64,000 bases of DNA from Mycolicibacterium sp. GF69 (GTDB taxonomy: Bacteria; Actinomycetota; Actinomycetes; Mycobacteriales; Mycobacteriaceae). The stretch is from NCBI RefSeq assembly GCF_003284965.1, contig NZ_QMEW01000003.1, positions 1 through 64,000 of the forward strand, given 5' to 3'. Below, piece by piece: positions 1 to 9,159 of this stretch. The notes below the pieces were generated by a model. That model saw only the letters and a program-made list of their open reading frames with translations. It was not told the DNA's origin and did no database searches. A program made the position numbers and the translations under genes. Each line of letters opens with the position of its first letter. The first letter of the stretch is position 1.

Positions 1-317
1 AGGGCGGTGGCGAGCCCCGCATAGTCGCGGGCCACCACGCCGGCGTCGGCGGCCGACGGCCGATACAGCGCAGCCGGGCGGCCACGGCCCACGGCGTGTT
101 CCGTGCTGCGCGCGACAAGACCATGGCTGACCAGCGCGTCGAGGTGTTCGCGCACGGTGTTGCGATGCAGCCCGAGGCTCTCGGCGGCGTCGAGCGTGCG
201 GACCGGGGCGTTCGCCCGTACGTACTCGAGCACCCGCAGCCGCTGACCCGACAGCGGTACCTCAGCGGTCGCGGGAGGCACGGGCGCGGGCCCCAAGGGG
301 GTCTGGCTATTTAACAC
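1..317 (-). CDS. HTH transcriptional regulator, partial (N-terminal part)
   Basis: The reading frame runs off the left edge of the window and starts at a GTG at 317 on the minus strand, so about 105 residues are visible. They contain a winged-helix type HTH: LRVLEYVRANAPVRTLD, then an LGLHRNTVREHLDAL recognition helix, then LVARS and a wing with GRGRPAALY. This is the pattern of ArsR/MarR-like regulators that sit upstream of metal or redox sensors. It is divergent from the hemerythrin/DUF2249 gene starting at 376, so it probably controls that gene and itself from the AT-rich 58-bp gap between them. The effector domain lies outside the window, so the signal it senses cannot be inferred. The frame is open throughout and the HTH is clear; family assignment beyond winged helix is uncertain. 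Confidence 0.8.
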   Translation of the reverse strand, partial: MLNSQTPLGPAPVPPATAEVPLSGQRLRVLEYVRANAPVRTLDAAESLGLHRNTVREHLDALVSHGLVARSTEHAVGRGRPAALYRPSAADAGVVARDYAGLATA

Positions 318-375
318 GGAATTAATTGTAGTAAATTGTGTGGCGTCGGACCAGCAGAGCCGAAGGGAGCCGACC
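318..375. promoter_or_regulatory. Divergent promoter region between HTH regulator and hemerythrin gene
   Basis: This short gap is strikingly AT-rich for this genome. It carries AATTAATTGTAGTAAATT at 320-337, an imperfect inverted repeat and the likely operator of the adjacent regulator. A ribosome binding site AAGGGAG precedes the ATG at 376. No dimer footprint can be defined from one sequence. Confidence 0.4.
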
Positions 376-1134
376 ATGACAATCAACGAGGTGATCGTCG
401 CGTCCACATCCGCCGACGCAGAGGCGGCCGAGACGGTCAAGAATCATCACGCCCAACTGGCCGGACACCTGCAGGCCCTCACCGAGGCAATGCTGTCGGC
501 GACCGAGCGCGGCACCGGCTTTGAGGCCGCGCGAGCCGCCGCCACCGAGTTCCTGACCGGTGAGCTGTTGCCCCATGCCGCGGCCGAAGAGGCCCGCCTG
601 TATCCCGCTGCCCGCACAGAGCGGGCCCGGCCGCTGATCGAGTCGATGATCGCCGTGCACCGCGTGATCGGCGGTCTGATCGAGCGGATCCGCACCGAGA
701 AGTCACCGGTGCGGGCCGCAGCGGCGGCCCAGGCGCTGCGCGTGGTGTTCGAGGCGCACTTGATCGACGAGAACGATCGGATATTGCCGATCGTGGCTGC
801 CGACCCGGACGTCTCCCTCGCGGACGCCCTCGGTGGGATGCACGAACTGCTCGGCGGCCACCGCCATGCCGAGGAGGGCCACACGTGCGGCTGCGGTGAG
901 TCCGATGCCGACGAACCGGTGCTCGACGTGCGTGCGGTGCCGCACTCGATCCGCCATGCGACCGTGTTCGGCGCGTTCGATGCGGTTCCGGTCGGTGGCG
1001 CATTGGTGCTGGTCGCGCATCACGATCCCGTGCCGTTGCTGGGGCAACTGCACGACCGCACCGCGGGCAGGATGTCGGTCGACTACCTCGAACGCGGTCC
1101 GGACGTCTGGCGGCTGCGCCTCCGCCGGCTCTGA
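376..1134 (+). CDS. Hemerythrin (HHE) domain protein with C-terminal DUF2249
   Basis: The 252-residue product has an HHE-type four-helix region in its N-terminal half (NHHAQLAGHL, PHAAAEEARLYP, AVHRVIGGL, EAHLIDENDRILP), whose spaced His/Glu residues are those expected to hold a non-haem di-iron centre. A His/Cys-rich linker (HRHAEEGHTCGCG, near residue 170) leads into a C-terminal DUF2249 domain that starts with LDVRAVP. Such proteins are linked in other bacteria to oxygen, nitric oxide or iron sensing and repair; the exact role here is inferred. I chose the ATG at 376 because AAGGGAG lies seven bases upstream; an in-frame GTG at 340 would add 12 residues but lacks a ribosome binding site. 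The divergent HTH gene is the likely regulator. Confidence 0.85.
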   Translation: MTINEVIVASTSADAEAAETVKNHHAQLAGHLQALTEAMLSATERGTGFEAARAAATEFLTGELLPHAAAEEARLYPAARTERARPLIESMIAVHRVIGGLIERIRTEKSPVRAAAAAQALRVVFEAHLIDENDRILPIVAADPDVSLADALGGMHELLGGHRHAEEGHTCGCGESDADEPVLDVRAVPHSIRHATVFGAFDAVPVGGALVLVAHHDPVPLLGQLHDRTAGRMSVDYLERGPDVWRLRLRRL

Positions 1135-1145
1135 GCCTTATCGGG

Positions 1146-1208
1146 CCGCGAGCGCTCACTGGCGTACAGAATCCGGGCTACATTTCGTACCGGGGTGAGC
1201 GCTCGCGG
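1146..1208. repeat. Hairpin-forming dispersed repeat, copy A
   Basis: The segment is bounded by a perfect 14-bp inverted repeat, CCGCGAGCGCTCAC at 1146-1159 and its complement at 1195-1208. Inside are a second imperfect pair (GGCGTAC ... GTACC), so the whole 63 bp can fold into one long hairpin. It lies between two co-oriented genes. A related element is at 15201-15263 beside pafB, sharing GAGCGCTCACT, GTAC and the TGAGCG-TCGCGG end. It could act as a terminator-like RNA hairpin or be a small mobile REP-like repeat. Confidence 0.7.
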
Positions 1209-1234
1209 TAGGAGTCGGTGTTAATGTCCGGCGC

Positions 1235-2305
1235 GTGACATCCGTTCTCAACATTCCACGCGGCCCCGAAGATGTAACGCCGACGTGGCTCGGAGCAGCG
1301 CTCGGGGCAGGCGTCGACGCCGTCGAGGTCACCCCGATCGGGACGGGCCAGACCGGCGCGACGTATCGGGCGACGGTGACGTACGCGCAGCAGAGCGCGC
1401 TGCCCACGACGTTTGCGATCAAGCTGCCCGCCCAGGACGACGCGGTTCGCGAACGCGTGGCGCTCGGGTATCGCTCGGAGGTCGAGTTCTACACCGACGT
1501 CGCCGAAAAGGTCGCCATCCCTGTCCCAGGTTGCTTTCACAGCGACATCACCGACGACGGAACCGATTTCGTGCTGATCCTCGCCGATATGGCGCCGGCG
1601 GTGCAGGGCGATCAGATCGCCGGGTGCAGCCCTGTCGAGGCGCGGTTGGCCGTCGAAGCGCTCGCCGGCCTGCACGGCCCGAGTTGGTGCGACGGGGTAT
1701 GGATGCAGTTGTCCGGAATCGCTATGCCCAAGCCCGGCGACAAGGATGCCGCCAAGGGTATGGGCGATGTCTGCCGGATGGCCGCCGACATCGTCATCGG
1801 CCGACTCGGTTCCTCGATCAGCAGCGAGGACCAGGAAACACTCACCGCGGCAATGGCTTCGGTCACCGATTGGCTGATGGCCGAGCCGGATCGCTACGCG
1901 CTGATGCACGGCGACTACCGGCTCGACAACATGCTGTTCGATCCCGACCGCACCCGCATCACCGTGGTCGACTGGCAGACCGTCGGCATCGGCCTACCCG
2001 CCCGCGACCTCGCGTATTTCACCGCGACCAGCCTCGAGTCCGCGGTCCGCGCGGAAATCGAACGCGACCTCGTCGCCGACTACCACCGGGTGCTGCTGGG
2101 ATACGGCGTCGAAGGCTACGACCTCGAAACCTGCTGGGCCGACTATCGCCTCGGGATGGTGCAGGCGCCGCTGCTGGTGGCGCTGGGCACCGCGTTCGCC
2201 TCGACGACCGAACGGGGCGACCAGATGATGCTCGCGATGCTGAGCCGCGGGTGCCGGGCCATCCGCGAACTGGGCACGCTGGAACTGGTCAGCTCCTACC
2301 GCTGA
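1235..2305 (+). CDS. Aminoglycoside-phosphotransferase-fold (APH/EcKinase-like) kinase
   Basis: This 356-residue protein has the protein-kinase-like fold of the APH family. Visible motifs are a nucleotide-binding loop GTGQTGATYR near residue 34, FAIKLPAQ with the ATP-contacting lysine, the catalytic loop MHGDYRLDNML near residue 228, and the metal-binding segment VVDWQT near 248. Mycobacterial proteins of this class are usually annotated as phosphotransferases of unknown small-molecule substrate; some relatives act in aromatic or steroid metabolism. Nothing in the neighbours reveals the substrate. The GTG at 1235 is used as start; the 3' end overlaps the convergent cobK by 17 bp. Confidence 0.8.
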   Translation: MTSVLNIPRGPEDVTPTWLGAALGAGVDAVEVTPIGTGQTGATYRATVTYAQQSALPTTFAIKLPAQDDAVRERVALGYRSEVEFYTDVAEKVAIPVPGCFHSDITDDGTDFVLILADMAPAVQGDQIAGCSPVEARLAVEALAGLHGPSWCDGVWMQLSGIAMPKPGDKDAAKGMGDVCRMAADIVIGRLGSSISSEDQETLTAAMASVTDWLMAEPDRYALMHGDYRLDNMLFDPDRTRITVVDWQTVGIGLPARDLAYFTATSLESAVRAEIERDLVADYHRVLLGYGVEGYDLETCWADYRLGMVQAPLLVALGTAFASTTERGDQMMLAMLSRGCRAIRELGTLELVSSYR

Positions 2306-3014
2306 CCCAGTCGACCGCATCATCCACCGAGGCAACGGTCGTCACACCGGCCGGCAGCGGCGGGCGATCCACCATCACCACCGGGAGACCGAGTTCGGCG
2401 GTGGCATCCAGCTTGGGCCGCGTCATCGCTCCACCGCTGTTCTTGGTGACCAGCGCGTCGATGCGGTGCTCACGAAGCAGGGCCAGTTCGCCGTCGAAGC
2501 CATACGGCCCGCGCGACAGCACCACGTGATGCCGTGGCGGCAGGTCCCCGGGATCTGGCGGGGTGACCGCGCGGATCAGGAACCACGCGTCGACACCCTT
2601 GAAGACGGCGGCGCCGGACCGGCCGGTGGTCAGAAACACCCGCCTGAACCCTTTGGCAGCAACGGTTTTCGCCGCCTCGGCATCGTCGTCGACGACGATC
2701 GCGTCGCCAGCCGGCCAGGCGGGGCGCGCCAGAACCAGATGCGGCAACTGCAACTCGGCGCAGACGACGGCGGCATGGGCGGTCATGGTCGCGGCGTACG
2801 GGTGGGTGGCGTCGACGACGGCATCGACGCGTTCCTCGAGCAGCCAGCGCCGCAACCCCTCGACGCCGCCGAAGCCGCCGATCCGCACTTCGCCCACCGG
2901 CAGCGCGGGATCGGGCACCCGGCCGGCGAGCGAGCTGACGACCTCCACCTCGGGATGCAGCCGCTCGGCGAGCGCGCGTGCCTCCGATGTGCCGCCCAGC
3001 AACAGGATTCTCAT
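2289..3014 (-). CDS. cobK: Precorrin-6A reductase CobK
   Basis: This 241-residue enzyme uses NADPH to reduce the macrocycle of precorrin-6A to precorrin-6B in aerobic cobalamin synthesis. The N-terminus MRILLLGGTSEARALAERL is the typical nucleotide-binding start of the family, followed by DATHPYAATM and VLSRGPYGFDGE, which are family signatures. It is the last gene of an SDR-cobL-cobM-cobK run; its ATG overlaps the cobM stop as ATGA at 3014-3016, so translation is probably coupled. Length and order match Rv2070c-Rv2072c of M. tuberculosis. Confidence 0.95.
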   Translation of the reverse strand: MRILLLGGTSEARALAERLHPEVEVVSSLAGRVPDPALPVGEVRIGGFGGVEGLRRWLLEERVDAVVDATHPYAATMTAHAAVVCAELQLPHLVLARPAWPAGDAIVVDDDAEAAKTVAAKGFRRVFLTTGRSGAAVFKGVDAWFLIRAVTPPDPGDLPPRHHVVLSRGPYGFDGELALLREHRIDALVTKNSGGAMTRPKLDATAELGLPVVMVDRPPLPAGVTTVASVDDAVDWVSGRS

Positions 3015-3769
3015 CAGTGCCGGCCCCGCCGTACGCGACCCGACGAATACAGGTAGCTGTCGGCGAAGTCCCCGGCCGCCAGCACATCCCCCACGACGAT
3101 CACCGCGGTGCGGGTGATGCCCGCCGCTTTCGTCTGCTCCGCCAGCTCCGTGAGCGTACAGCGGACCACCTGCTGCTGCGGCCAGGAGGCGAAAGCAACC
3201 ACTGCGCAAGGTGTTTCGGGTTGATACCCGCCGGCCAGCAGCTGTGGGACGATCGCGTCGACCTGCGCGGCCGCGAGGTGCAGCACCAGCGTGGCGCCCG
3301 GCGCGGACAGCGCCTGGAGGTCTTCGCCGTCGGGCATCGCGGTCGACAAAGTGGCCACTCTTGTCAGCGTGACCGTCTGCGCCACACCGGGAACCGTGAG
3401 TTCACGGCCCAGCACAGCGGCGGCCGCGGCGAACGCCGGCACGCCGGGCACGATCTCGTAGTCGACACCGAGATCGTCGAGGCGGCGGCACTGCTCGGCC
3501 AGCGCGCTGTAGATCGAGGGGTCTCCGGAGTGCAACCGCGCCACGTCCAGGCCCGCGGCGTGCGCATCGGCGAGTTCGGCGACGATCTGATCGAGCGTCA
3601 AGGGGCCGGTATCGACGATGCGCGCGTCCGACGGACACAGCGCCAGCAGGTCCTCGGGCATGATCGAACCGGCGTAGAGACAGACCGGGCAGCGGCTCAA
3701 CAACCGCTGCCCCCGCACGGTGATCAGGTCGGCGGCGCCGGGCCCGGCGCCGATGAAGTAGACGGTCAT
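3014..3769 (-). CDS. cobM: Precorrin-4 C11-methyltransferase CobM
   Basis: The 251-residue product belongs to the tetrapyrrole (SUMT-type) methyltransferase fold and transfers a methyl group from S-adenosylmethionine to C11 of precorrin-4. Motifs seen are VYFIGAGPGAADLITVRG at the start, YAGSIMPEDLL, and the SAM-binding LHSGDPSIYSALAEQ. The start is the ATG at 3769, which overlaps the cobL stop (ATGA); longer forms in this frame would lie within cobL and lack a ribosome binding site. It is translated between cobL and cobK in the same operon. Confidence 0.95.
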   Translation of the reverse strand: MTVYFIGAGPGAADLITVRGQRLLSRCPVCLYAGSIMPEDLLALCPSDARIVDTGPLTLDQIVAELADAHAAGLDVARLHSGDPSIYSALAEQCRRLDDLGVDYEIVPGVPAFAAAAAVLGRELTVPGVAQTVTLTRVATLSTAMPDGEDLQALSAPGATLVLHLAAAQVDAIVPQLLAGGYQPETPCAVVAFASWPQQQVVRCTLTELAEQTKAAGITRTAVIVVGDVLAAGDFADSYLYSSGRVRRGRH

Positions 3770-4965
3770 CGTTTGGTCACCGCCCACTGCGTCACCGGCA
3801 GCGCCGGACGCCACCCCGTGAACCCGCCCAACGGCTCACCGCGCTGGTGCTCGAACCGCCTGAGCTCACCACCATGCTCCGAATACCAGTGGGCGACAAG
3901 GGCTTCAGACTCCACCGTGACGGCGTTCGCGACCAGCCGGCCGCCGACCGGCAGCCGGTCGAAGCACTCCTCCAGCAGGCCCGGCCGTGTGATGCCGCCG
4001 CCGACGAAGATCGCGTCGGGCGCCGGCGCGACGTCGAATGACCCGGGCGCGTCGGACTGCACCTCGACTCTGGCGCCGAACGTGACCACGTTCTCGGCGA
4101 TGCGGTTGCGACGCTTCTCGTCGCGTTCGAAAGCCACTGCCCGACAACCGCGCCCGCTGCGACACCACTCGATCGCCACGCTGCCCGAACCCGCCCCGAC
4201 GTCCCACAGCAGTTGGCCCGGGCGCGGCGCCAGCGCCGCCAGCGTCACGGCCCGCACGGGCTGTTTGGTGATCTGCCCGTCGTGGGCGAACGACTCGTCG
4301 GGCAGGACACCGAACCGACGCTCGTCGGGCAGGTAGCGCACCGCGACCACATTGAGGTCGTCGACGTCGTCCGGGGGTCGCGCCGCCCATTCGCGTGCGG
4401 TGGCGGTCCGGCGGCGCTCGGCGGGACCGCCCAGTTGCTCGAGCACGGTGATCTCGGAGTCGCCGCGGCCGGTCTGGGTGAGCAGGTGAGCCAGCGCCGC
4501 GGGACTATCACCGTCGCGGGACATGACCACAGCCTGCCCCCCGCGGCGTATCGCGGTGTGCGGGTCGCTCGACACCAGGCTGATGGTTTCGGTGTCCTGC
4601 ACTGCCCAGCCCACCCGCGAGCAGGCCAGCGTCACCGAGGACACGTGCGGCACCACGGCCACCTTGTCGATGCCGTACAACCGGATCAGCGAATTCCCCA
4701 CCCCGTGCAGCAGTGGGTCGCCGCTGGCCACCACGTGCACGTCGCCGTCGGTTGCGTCGAGCAGCGTGTGCAGCGCGGGCAGCATCGGCGACGGCCACTC
4801 CCGCCGCGTCGCAGTGACGGTGTCGTCGAGCAGCTCCAGTTGACGTCGGGAGCCGTAAACCACTGTTGCCCTGAATAACTCGTGTTTGGCCACCGGTGAG
4901 AGCCCGGCCATTCCGTCGGCTCCGATGCCGACGACGACGATCGTCGCAGACCCTCGGCTCTTCAT
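3766..4965 (-). CDS. cobL: Bifunctional precorrin-6Y C5,15-methyltransferase (decarboxylating) CobL
   Basis: The 399-residue protein fuses two methyltransferases. The first half (CbiE-like) begins IVVVGIGADGMAGL and contains VVASGDPLLHGVG; the second half (CbiT-like) carries the class I SAM site LLWDVGAGSGSVAIEW near residue 260 and IFVGGGITRPGLLEE. Together they methylate C5 and C15 and decarboxylate precorrin-6B. The ATG at 4965 overlaps the stop of the upstream SDR gene as ATGA, which decides the start. The arrangement is the same as in M. tuberculosis Rv2072c. Confidence 0.95.
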   Translation of the reverse strand: MKSRGSATIVVVGIGADGMAGLSPVAKHELFRATVVYGSRRQLELLDDTVTATRREWPSPMLPALHTLLDATDGDVHVVASGDPLLHGVGNSLIRLYGIDKVAVVPHVSSVTLACSRVGWAVQDTETISLVSSDPHTAIRRGGQAVVMSRDGDSPAALAHLLTQTGRGDSEITVLEQLGGPAERRRTATAREWAARPPDDVDDLNVVAVRYLPDERRFGVLPDESFAHDGQITKQPVRAVTLAALAPRPGQLLWDVGAGSGSVAIEWCRSGRGCRAVAFERDEKRRNRIAENVVTFGARVEVQSDAPGSFDVAPAPDAIFVGGGITRPGLLEECFDRLPVGGRLVANAVTVESEALVAHWYSEHGGELRRFEHQRGEPLGGFTGWRPALPVTQWAVTKR

Positions 4966-5711
4966 CGCGGCAACCTCCGCCACACGAACCGCGGCGTGAC
5001 CCGGAAGGCGAACGCCAGCAGGGCCAGCGGCGCGGGCACCCATACGGCCCGCCTACCCCGGCGAAGCGCGCGTACCGCGGCGTCGGCGACCTGCGCGGGC
5101 GTGCTGGACAGCGGTGCGGGCGTCATCCCCTCGGTCATCCGCCCGACCACGAACCCCGGCCGCACCACCAGCAGCCGCACGCCCGAACCGTGCAGTGCGT
5201 CGGCGAGCCCGCTGCAGAACCCGTCCAGCCCGGCCTTGGCCGAACCATAGACGTAGTTGGCCCGACGCACCCGCACGCCGGCCACCGAGGAGAACGCCAC
5301 GATGGCTCCGGAGCCGGCCGCGCGCATCGTCGAAGCCAGCACGGTCAGCAGGCTGACCTGGGCGACGAAGTCGGTGTGCACGATCGCCGCGGCATGCGCG
5401 GGATCCCTCTCGGCGACGGCCTGGTCGCCGAGGATGCCAAAGGCCAGGACCGCGGTGCCGATCGGCCCATGCTCGGCGACGATCGATTGGACCAGCGGAC
5501 CGTGCGACTCCAGGTCGTCGGCGTCGAACTCACGGACGGCCACGGCCGCCGCGCCCGCCGCACGCACCGCCGCCACTTCGGCGTCGAGGTCGTCCGCGCG
5601 CCTGGCCGCCAACAGCACCGTAGCGCCGGGCGCCAGCCGCGTCGCCACCTCGATGCCGATCTCGCTGCGACCGCCGAAAATCACGACCAACGCCGGACCC
5701 GTGTCACTCAC
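4962..5711 (-). CDS. Short-chain dehydrogenase/reductase upstream of cobL
   Basis: This 249-residue SDR has a slightly degenerate cofactor motif ([12 protein letters not shown] near residue 12), a catalytic FSSVAG serine and YVYGSAKAG with the Tyr-x-x-x-Lys pair. The GTG at 5711 is taken as start: it gives the length of the M. tuberculosis Rv2073c product and a normal SDR N-terminus ([13 protein letters not shown]). It is the first gene of the cob run and overlaps cobL by ATGA, so it is co-translated with cobalamin enzymes, but its substrate is unknown; homologues of this gene are found at the same place even though a corrin role has not been established. Confidence 0.85.
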   Translation of the reverse strand: MSDTGPALVVIFGGRSEIGIEVATRLAPGATVLLAARRADDLDAEVAAVRAAGAAAVAVREFDADDLESHGPLVQSIVAEHGPIGTAVLAFGILGDQAVAERDPAHAAAIVHTDFVAQVSLLTVLASTMRAAGSGAIVAFSSVAGVRVRRANYVYGSAKAGLDGFCSGLADALHGSGVRLLVVRPGFVVGRMTEGMTPAPLSSTPAQVADAAVRALRRGRRAVWVPAPLALLAFAFRVTPRFVWRRLPR

Positions 5712-5745
5712 GGCCGCGATTATCCCCTGCGCTACGGTGAAGCCG

Positions 5746-6171
5746 ATGGCCCAGTCAAGCCGCCGGGCAACCACCCGGCTGACGGACGACGCGCTGGCAT
5801 TCCTGTCCGAGCGTCACTTGGCGATGCTGACGACGTTGCGATCGGACAATTCGCCCCACGTCGTCGCCGTCGGTTTCACCTTCGACCCCACCACCCACAT
5901 CGCCCGCGTCATCACCAGCGGCGGCTCCCAGAAGGCGGTGAACGCCGACCGGCAGGGCGTCGCCGTGCTGAGCCAGGTAGACGGGGCACGGTGGTTGTCG
6001 CTGGAGGGCAAGGCCAAGGTCAACGCGGAGGCCGAGGCCGTGCGCGACGCCGAACTGCGCTACGCGCAGCGCTACCGCACGCCGCGGGTGAACCCGAAAC
6101 GCGTCGTGATCGAGGTCCGCGTCGAGCGGGTGCTGGGCTCCTCGGACCTGCTGGACCGCGTCGAGGGCTGA
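5746..6171 (+). CDS. FDOR-B family protein, probable F420H2-dependent biliverdin reductase
   Basis: The 141-residue split-barrel protein starts [20 protein letters not shown] and continues [20 protein letters not shown], the flavin/deazaflavin-binding start of the pyridoxamine-phosphate-oxidase superfamily. By position (divergent from the SDR-cobL operon, 34 bp away) and length it corresponds to Rv2074, whose product has been shown to reduce biliverdin with reduced F420. The ATG at 5746 is the first plausible start after the divergent GTG at 5711. Heme-derived biliverdin reduction is inferred from orthology, not from residues seen here. Confidence 0.85.
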   Translation: MAQSSRRATTRLTDDALAFLSERHLAMLTTLRSDNSPHVVAVGFTFDPTTHIARVITSGGSQKAVNADRQGVAVLSQVDGARWLSLEGKAKVNAEAEAVRDAELRYAQRYRTPRVNPKRVVIEVRVERVLGSSDLLDRVEG

Positions 6172-6178
6172 CGGCGGA

Positions 6179-7306
6179 TCAGGCGACGGGCACCACGACC
6201 AGATCGTGCGGCCGGTGGTTGACCGACAAGGCACCATCGGCGGTGACGATCACGATGTCCTCGATGCGCGCACCCCACTCGCCGGGGAAATAGATTCCCG
6301 GCTCGACCGAAAACGCCATGCCCTCCTCGAGCGCCAGCGTGTTACCCGCGACGATGTAAGGCTCCTCGTGCACCGAGAGCCCGATGCCGTGGCCGGTTCG
6401 GTGCACGAACGCCTCGGCCAGTCCCTCCGCGGCCAGCACATCGCGCGCGGCCGTATCGACCTGCTCGGCGGTCACGCCGGGCCGGACCGCCGCGACCGCA
6501 GCCTGCTGGGCGCGCTGCAACACCGCATAGCCCCGCGCGACGTCGGGATCCGGTTCGCCGATGCTGTAGGTGCGAGTGGAGTCGGAGTTGTAGCCGGGCG
6601 CATAGGGCCCGCCGATGTCGACGACCACGACGTCGCCGGCACGCAATTCGCGGTCCGAGCACTCATGGTGCGGGTCGGCGCCGTGGGGCCCGGAGCCGAC
6701 GATGATGAACGCCACCTCCGAATGTCCCTCGGCGACAATGGCTTCCGCGATATCGGCGGCGACGTCAGCCTCGGTCCGTCCGGGTACCAGGAACTCGGGC
6801 ACGCGGGCGTGCACCCGGTCGATCGCCGCCCCCGCCTTGCGCAGCGCGTCGATCTCGGCGGCGTCCTTGATCATCCGCAGCCGGCGCAGCACATCGGTGG
6901 CGAGCACCGGGACCGTGCCGAGCACGTCGGCGAGCGGGAGCAGATGCAGGGCCGGCATCGAGTCGGTGACCGCGACGGCGGGCGTTCGGCCACCGAGCGC
7001 CTCGGCCACCAGTGCGTACGGGTCGTCGCCGTCGACCCAGTCCCGCACTCCCAGTCCGAGTTCCGGCACCGCGGACGCCTTGAGCGCCGCCAATTCCAGA
7101 CGGGGCACCACGATCGTCGGATCACCGTCTGCCGGCAGCACCAGCGCCGTGAGACGCTCGAACGTCTGCGCCCGTGAACCGGTCAGATAGCGCAGGTCGT
7201 AGCCGGGTGTGATGACCAGGCCCGCCAGACCCGCGTCGGCGGTCGCGTGAGCGGCGGCGCGCAGCCGGGAAGCGTAGACATCGGTGCTGAAACGGTTGGC
7301 GCTCAT
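6179..7306 (-). CDS. pepE: M24 family Xaa-Pro dipeptidase/aminopeptidase PepE
   Basis: The 375-residue protein has a creatinase-like N-terminal domain ([15 protein letters not shown]) and a pita-bread metallopeptidase domain. Metal ligands are visible in order: VVVDIGG (Asp), DSTRTY (Asp), [17 protein letters not shown] (His), [11 protein letters not shown] (Glu) and ARIEDIV (Glu). It should be cytoplasmic, cleaving dipeptides or X-Pro bonds with two divalent metals. It corresponds to Rv2089c and is divergent from the exonuclease gene with 45 bp between the starts. Confidence 0.9.
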   Translation of the reverse strand: MSANRFSTDVYASRLRAAAHATADAGLAGLVITPGYDLRYLTGSRAQTFERLTALVLPADGDPTIVVPRLELAALKASAVPELGLGVRDWVDGDDPYALVAEALGGRTPAVAVTDSMPALHLLPLADVLGTVPVLATDVLRRLRMIKDAAEIDALRKAGAAIDRVHARVPEFLVPGRTEADVAADIAEAIVAEGHSEVAFIIVGSGPHGADPHHECSDRELRAGDVVVVDIGGPYAPGYNSDSTRTYSIGEPDPDVARGYAVLQRAQQAAVAAVRPGVTAEQVDTAARDVLAAEGLAEAFVHRTGHGIGLSVHEEPYIVAGNTLALEEGMAFSVEPGIYFPGEWGARIEDIVIVTADGALSVNHRPHDLVVVPVA

Positions 7307-7351
7307 CCCACGAGGCTAATCGGCGACCGCACCCCTGGCAGGATGGCTCGC

Positions 7352-8305
7352 ATGTCCTCGCTCGTCCTGCTCGACGGCGCCAGCATGTGGTTCCGTTCGT
7401 ACTTCGGGGTGCCAAACTCGATCACCGCGCCCGACGGTCGCCCGGTCAATGCGCTGCGCGGTTTTCTGGATGCCATCGCGACCGTGATCACCCGCGAGCG
7501 TCCGGGACGGCTGGTGGTGTGCCGCGACGACGACTGGCGGCCGCAGTGGCGCGTGGACCTCATTCCGTCCTACAAGGCGCACCGCGTGCTCGAGGAGCAG
7601 CCCGCCGGCGAACCCGACGTCGAGGAGGTGCCCGACGAGCTCACGCCGCAGGTCGACATGATCTTCGAGATCCTCGACGCGTTCGGCATCCCGACCGCGG
7701 GTGCGCCGGACTGCGAGGCCGACGATGTGCTCGGCACGCTGGCCGCCCGCGAGAAACGCGATCCGGTGGTGGTGGTCAGCGGTGACCGCGACCTGCTGCA
7801 GTTGGTGCGCGACGAACCGGTGCCCGTGCGGGTGCTCTACCTGGGCCGCGGGTTGGCGAAGGCCACCAAGTGGGGCCCGCAGGAGGTGGCCGAAACCTAC
7901 GGCGTGCCGCTCGACCGTGCCGGACCGGCGTACGCCGAACTCGCGCTGCTGCGCGGCGATCCCAGCGACGGCCTGCCCGGAGTGCCCGGCGTGGGCGAGA
8001 AGACCGCGGCGACGCTGCTGGCCCAGCACGGCTCGCTGGAGCACATCCTGGCCGCCGCCAAGAATCCGAAGTCGAAGATGAGCAAGTCGTATCGAACCAA
8101 GCTGCTGGCGGCGATCGACTACATCGAGGCGGCCGGCCCCGTGGTCAAGGTCGCCACCGACGCCGAACTGGACTGGTCCACGCCATCAGACGTGCTGCCG
8201 CTGGCCGCCGAACATCCGCGCAAGGTCGCCAAGCTCGCCGAAACCTACGGCGTCACGTCGTCCATCGGCAGGCTCCAAAAGGCGCTCGACGGGCTCGACG
8301 GCTGA
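7352..8305 (+). CDS. 5'-3' exonuclease (FEN/Pol I N-terminal domain, stand-alone)
   Basis: The 317-residue product resembles the 5'-nuclease domain of DNA polymerase I. Acidic metal-binding clusters are visible: [15 protein letters not shown] at the start, [18 protein letters not shown] and [13 protein letters not shown] helix-hairpin-helix DNA-binding part, [22 protein letters not shown], follows near residue 200. It would remove flaps or RNA primers. The ATG at 7352 has AGGA about eight bases upstream; an ATG nine bases earlier lacks one. The order after pepE is as in M. tuberculosis Rv2089c-Rv2090. Confidence 0.88.
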   Translation: MSSLVLLDGASMWFRSYFGVPNSITAPDGRPVNALRGFLDAIATVITRERPGRLVVCRDDDWRPQWRVDLIPSYKAHRVLEEQPAGEPDVEEVPDELTPQVDMIFEILDAFGIPTAGAPDCEADDVLGTLAAREKRDPVVVVSGDRDLLQLVRDEPVPVRVLYLGRGLAKATKWGPQEVAETYGVPLDRAGPAYAELALLRGDPSDGLPGVPGVGEKTAATLLAQHGSLEHILAAAKNPKSKMSKSYRTKLLAAIDYIEAAGPVVKVATDAELDWSTPSDVLPLAAEHPRKVAKLAETYGVTSSIGRLQKALDGLDG

Positions 8306-8308
8306 CGG

Positions 8309-9124
8309 TTACTTGGGCCTGCCGACCTCGTAGGTGCCGTCGTCGTCCTGAAAGGTCACCGTCACCTGGCGCTTCGTGCCGTCGATGCTGACCTCGCAGT
8401 TGAACGTGCCGCCCTTCTCGACGGTCGGATTCTGGCCGTCATTGCACTTGACGTCCTTGACGTTCTTTGCGCCGTAGCCGTTGGCCTCGTCGGTCAGAAT
8501 CTGCTGGACGCCGGACTGTGCGGCGTCGATGTCGAGCTTAGTGGTGACGAAGAAGCCAGGTTTCCAGAAGCCGAGCACCAGCACGAGCACGACGATCGCC
8601 GCGGCCAGCAGACCGACCACGCCGCCGATCACCGCCATCGAACGCTTCGAGCCCTCCTCGGCGCCTGGCGCGCTGTACTGCGGGTACTGGCCGAACTGCC
8701 CCGGCTGCTGGCCGTACTGTCCCGGCTGCTGACCGTACTGGTCGCCGTACTGGCCGGGCTGCTGGTATTGACCCGGCTGCCCGGGTTGCCCGTACTGCTG
8801 GCCGTACTGCTGGCCGTACTGGCCCGGCTGCTGATAGGCCTGCGGGTTGTACTCGCCCTGCTGCTGGCCGTACTGCTGCTCCCCTGCCGGGTACTGCTGC
8901 GGCGGCTGATACGGCTGCTGGTACTGCGGGTACTGCTGCCCTTGTGACGGGTCGTATGCGGGTGGCTGCCAGTTCGTCGGCGCCACCTGCGTCGCTTCGC
9001 CGCTCTGCGGCTGCGCCTGCCACGGCTGGTTCGCCGACGGATCGCTGGACGGCTGGTCCGTCGGCTGTTCCGGCTGCTGGCCGGGCCACGACTGCGTCGG
9101 ATCAGATCCCTGCGGTCCGCTCAT
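8309..9124 (-). CDS. DUF4333 membrane protein with Gln/Pro/Tyr-rich N-terminal half
   Basis: Residues 1 to about 155 of this 271-residue protein are a low-complexity cytoplasmic tail dominated by Q, P, G and Y, including tandem units of the type QYGQQPG. A single transmembrane helix ([20 protein letters not shown]) follows, then an external DUF4333 domain with two cysteines ([18 protein letters not shown]) that can form a disulfide. The tail resembles those of mycobacterial membrane proteins that undergo phosphorylation or phase separation, but that is inference. It occupies the place of Rv2091c, downstream of helY on the same strand (35 bp gap). Confidence 0.85.
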   Translation of the reverse strand: MSGPQGSDPTQSWPGQQPEQPTDQPSSDPSANQPWQAQPQSGEATQVAPTNWQPPAYDPSQGQQYPQYQQPYQPPQQYPAGEQQYGQQQGEYNPQAYQQPGQYGQQYGQQYGQPGQPGQYQQPGQYGDQYGQQPGQYGQQPGQFGQYPQYSAPGAEEGSKRSMAVIGGVVGLLAAAIVVLVLVLGFWKPGFFVTTKLDIDAAQSGVQQILTDEANGYGAKNVKDVKCNDGQNPTVEKGGTFNCEVSIDGTKRQVTVTFQDDDGTYEVGRPK

Positions 9125-9159
9125 TTCACTCCTTGATTGACGTCCGTGCTCCCGACACC

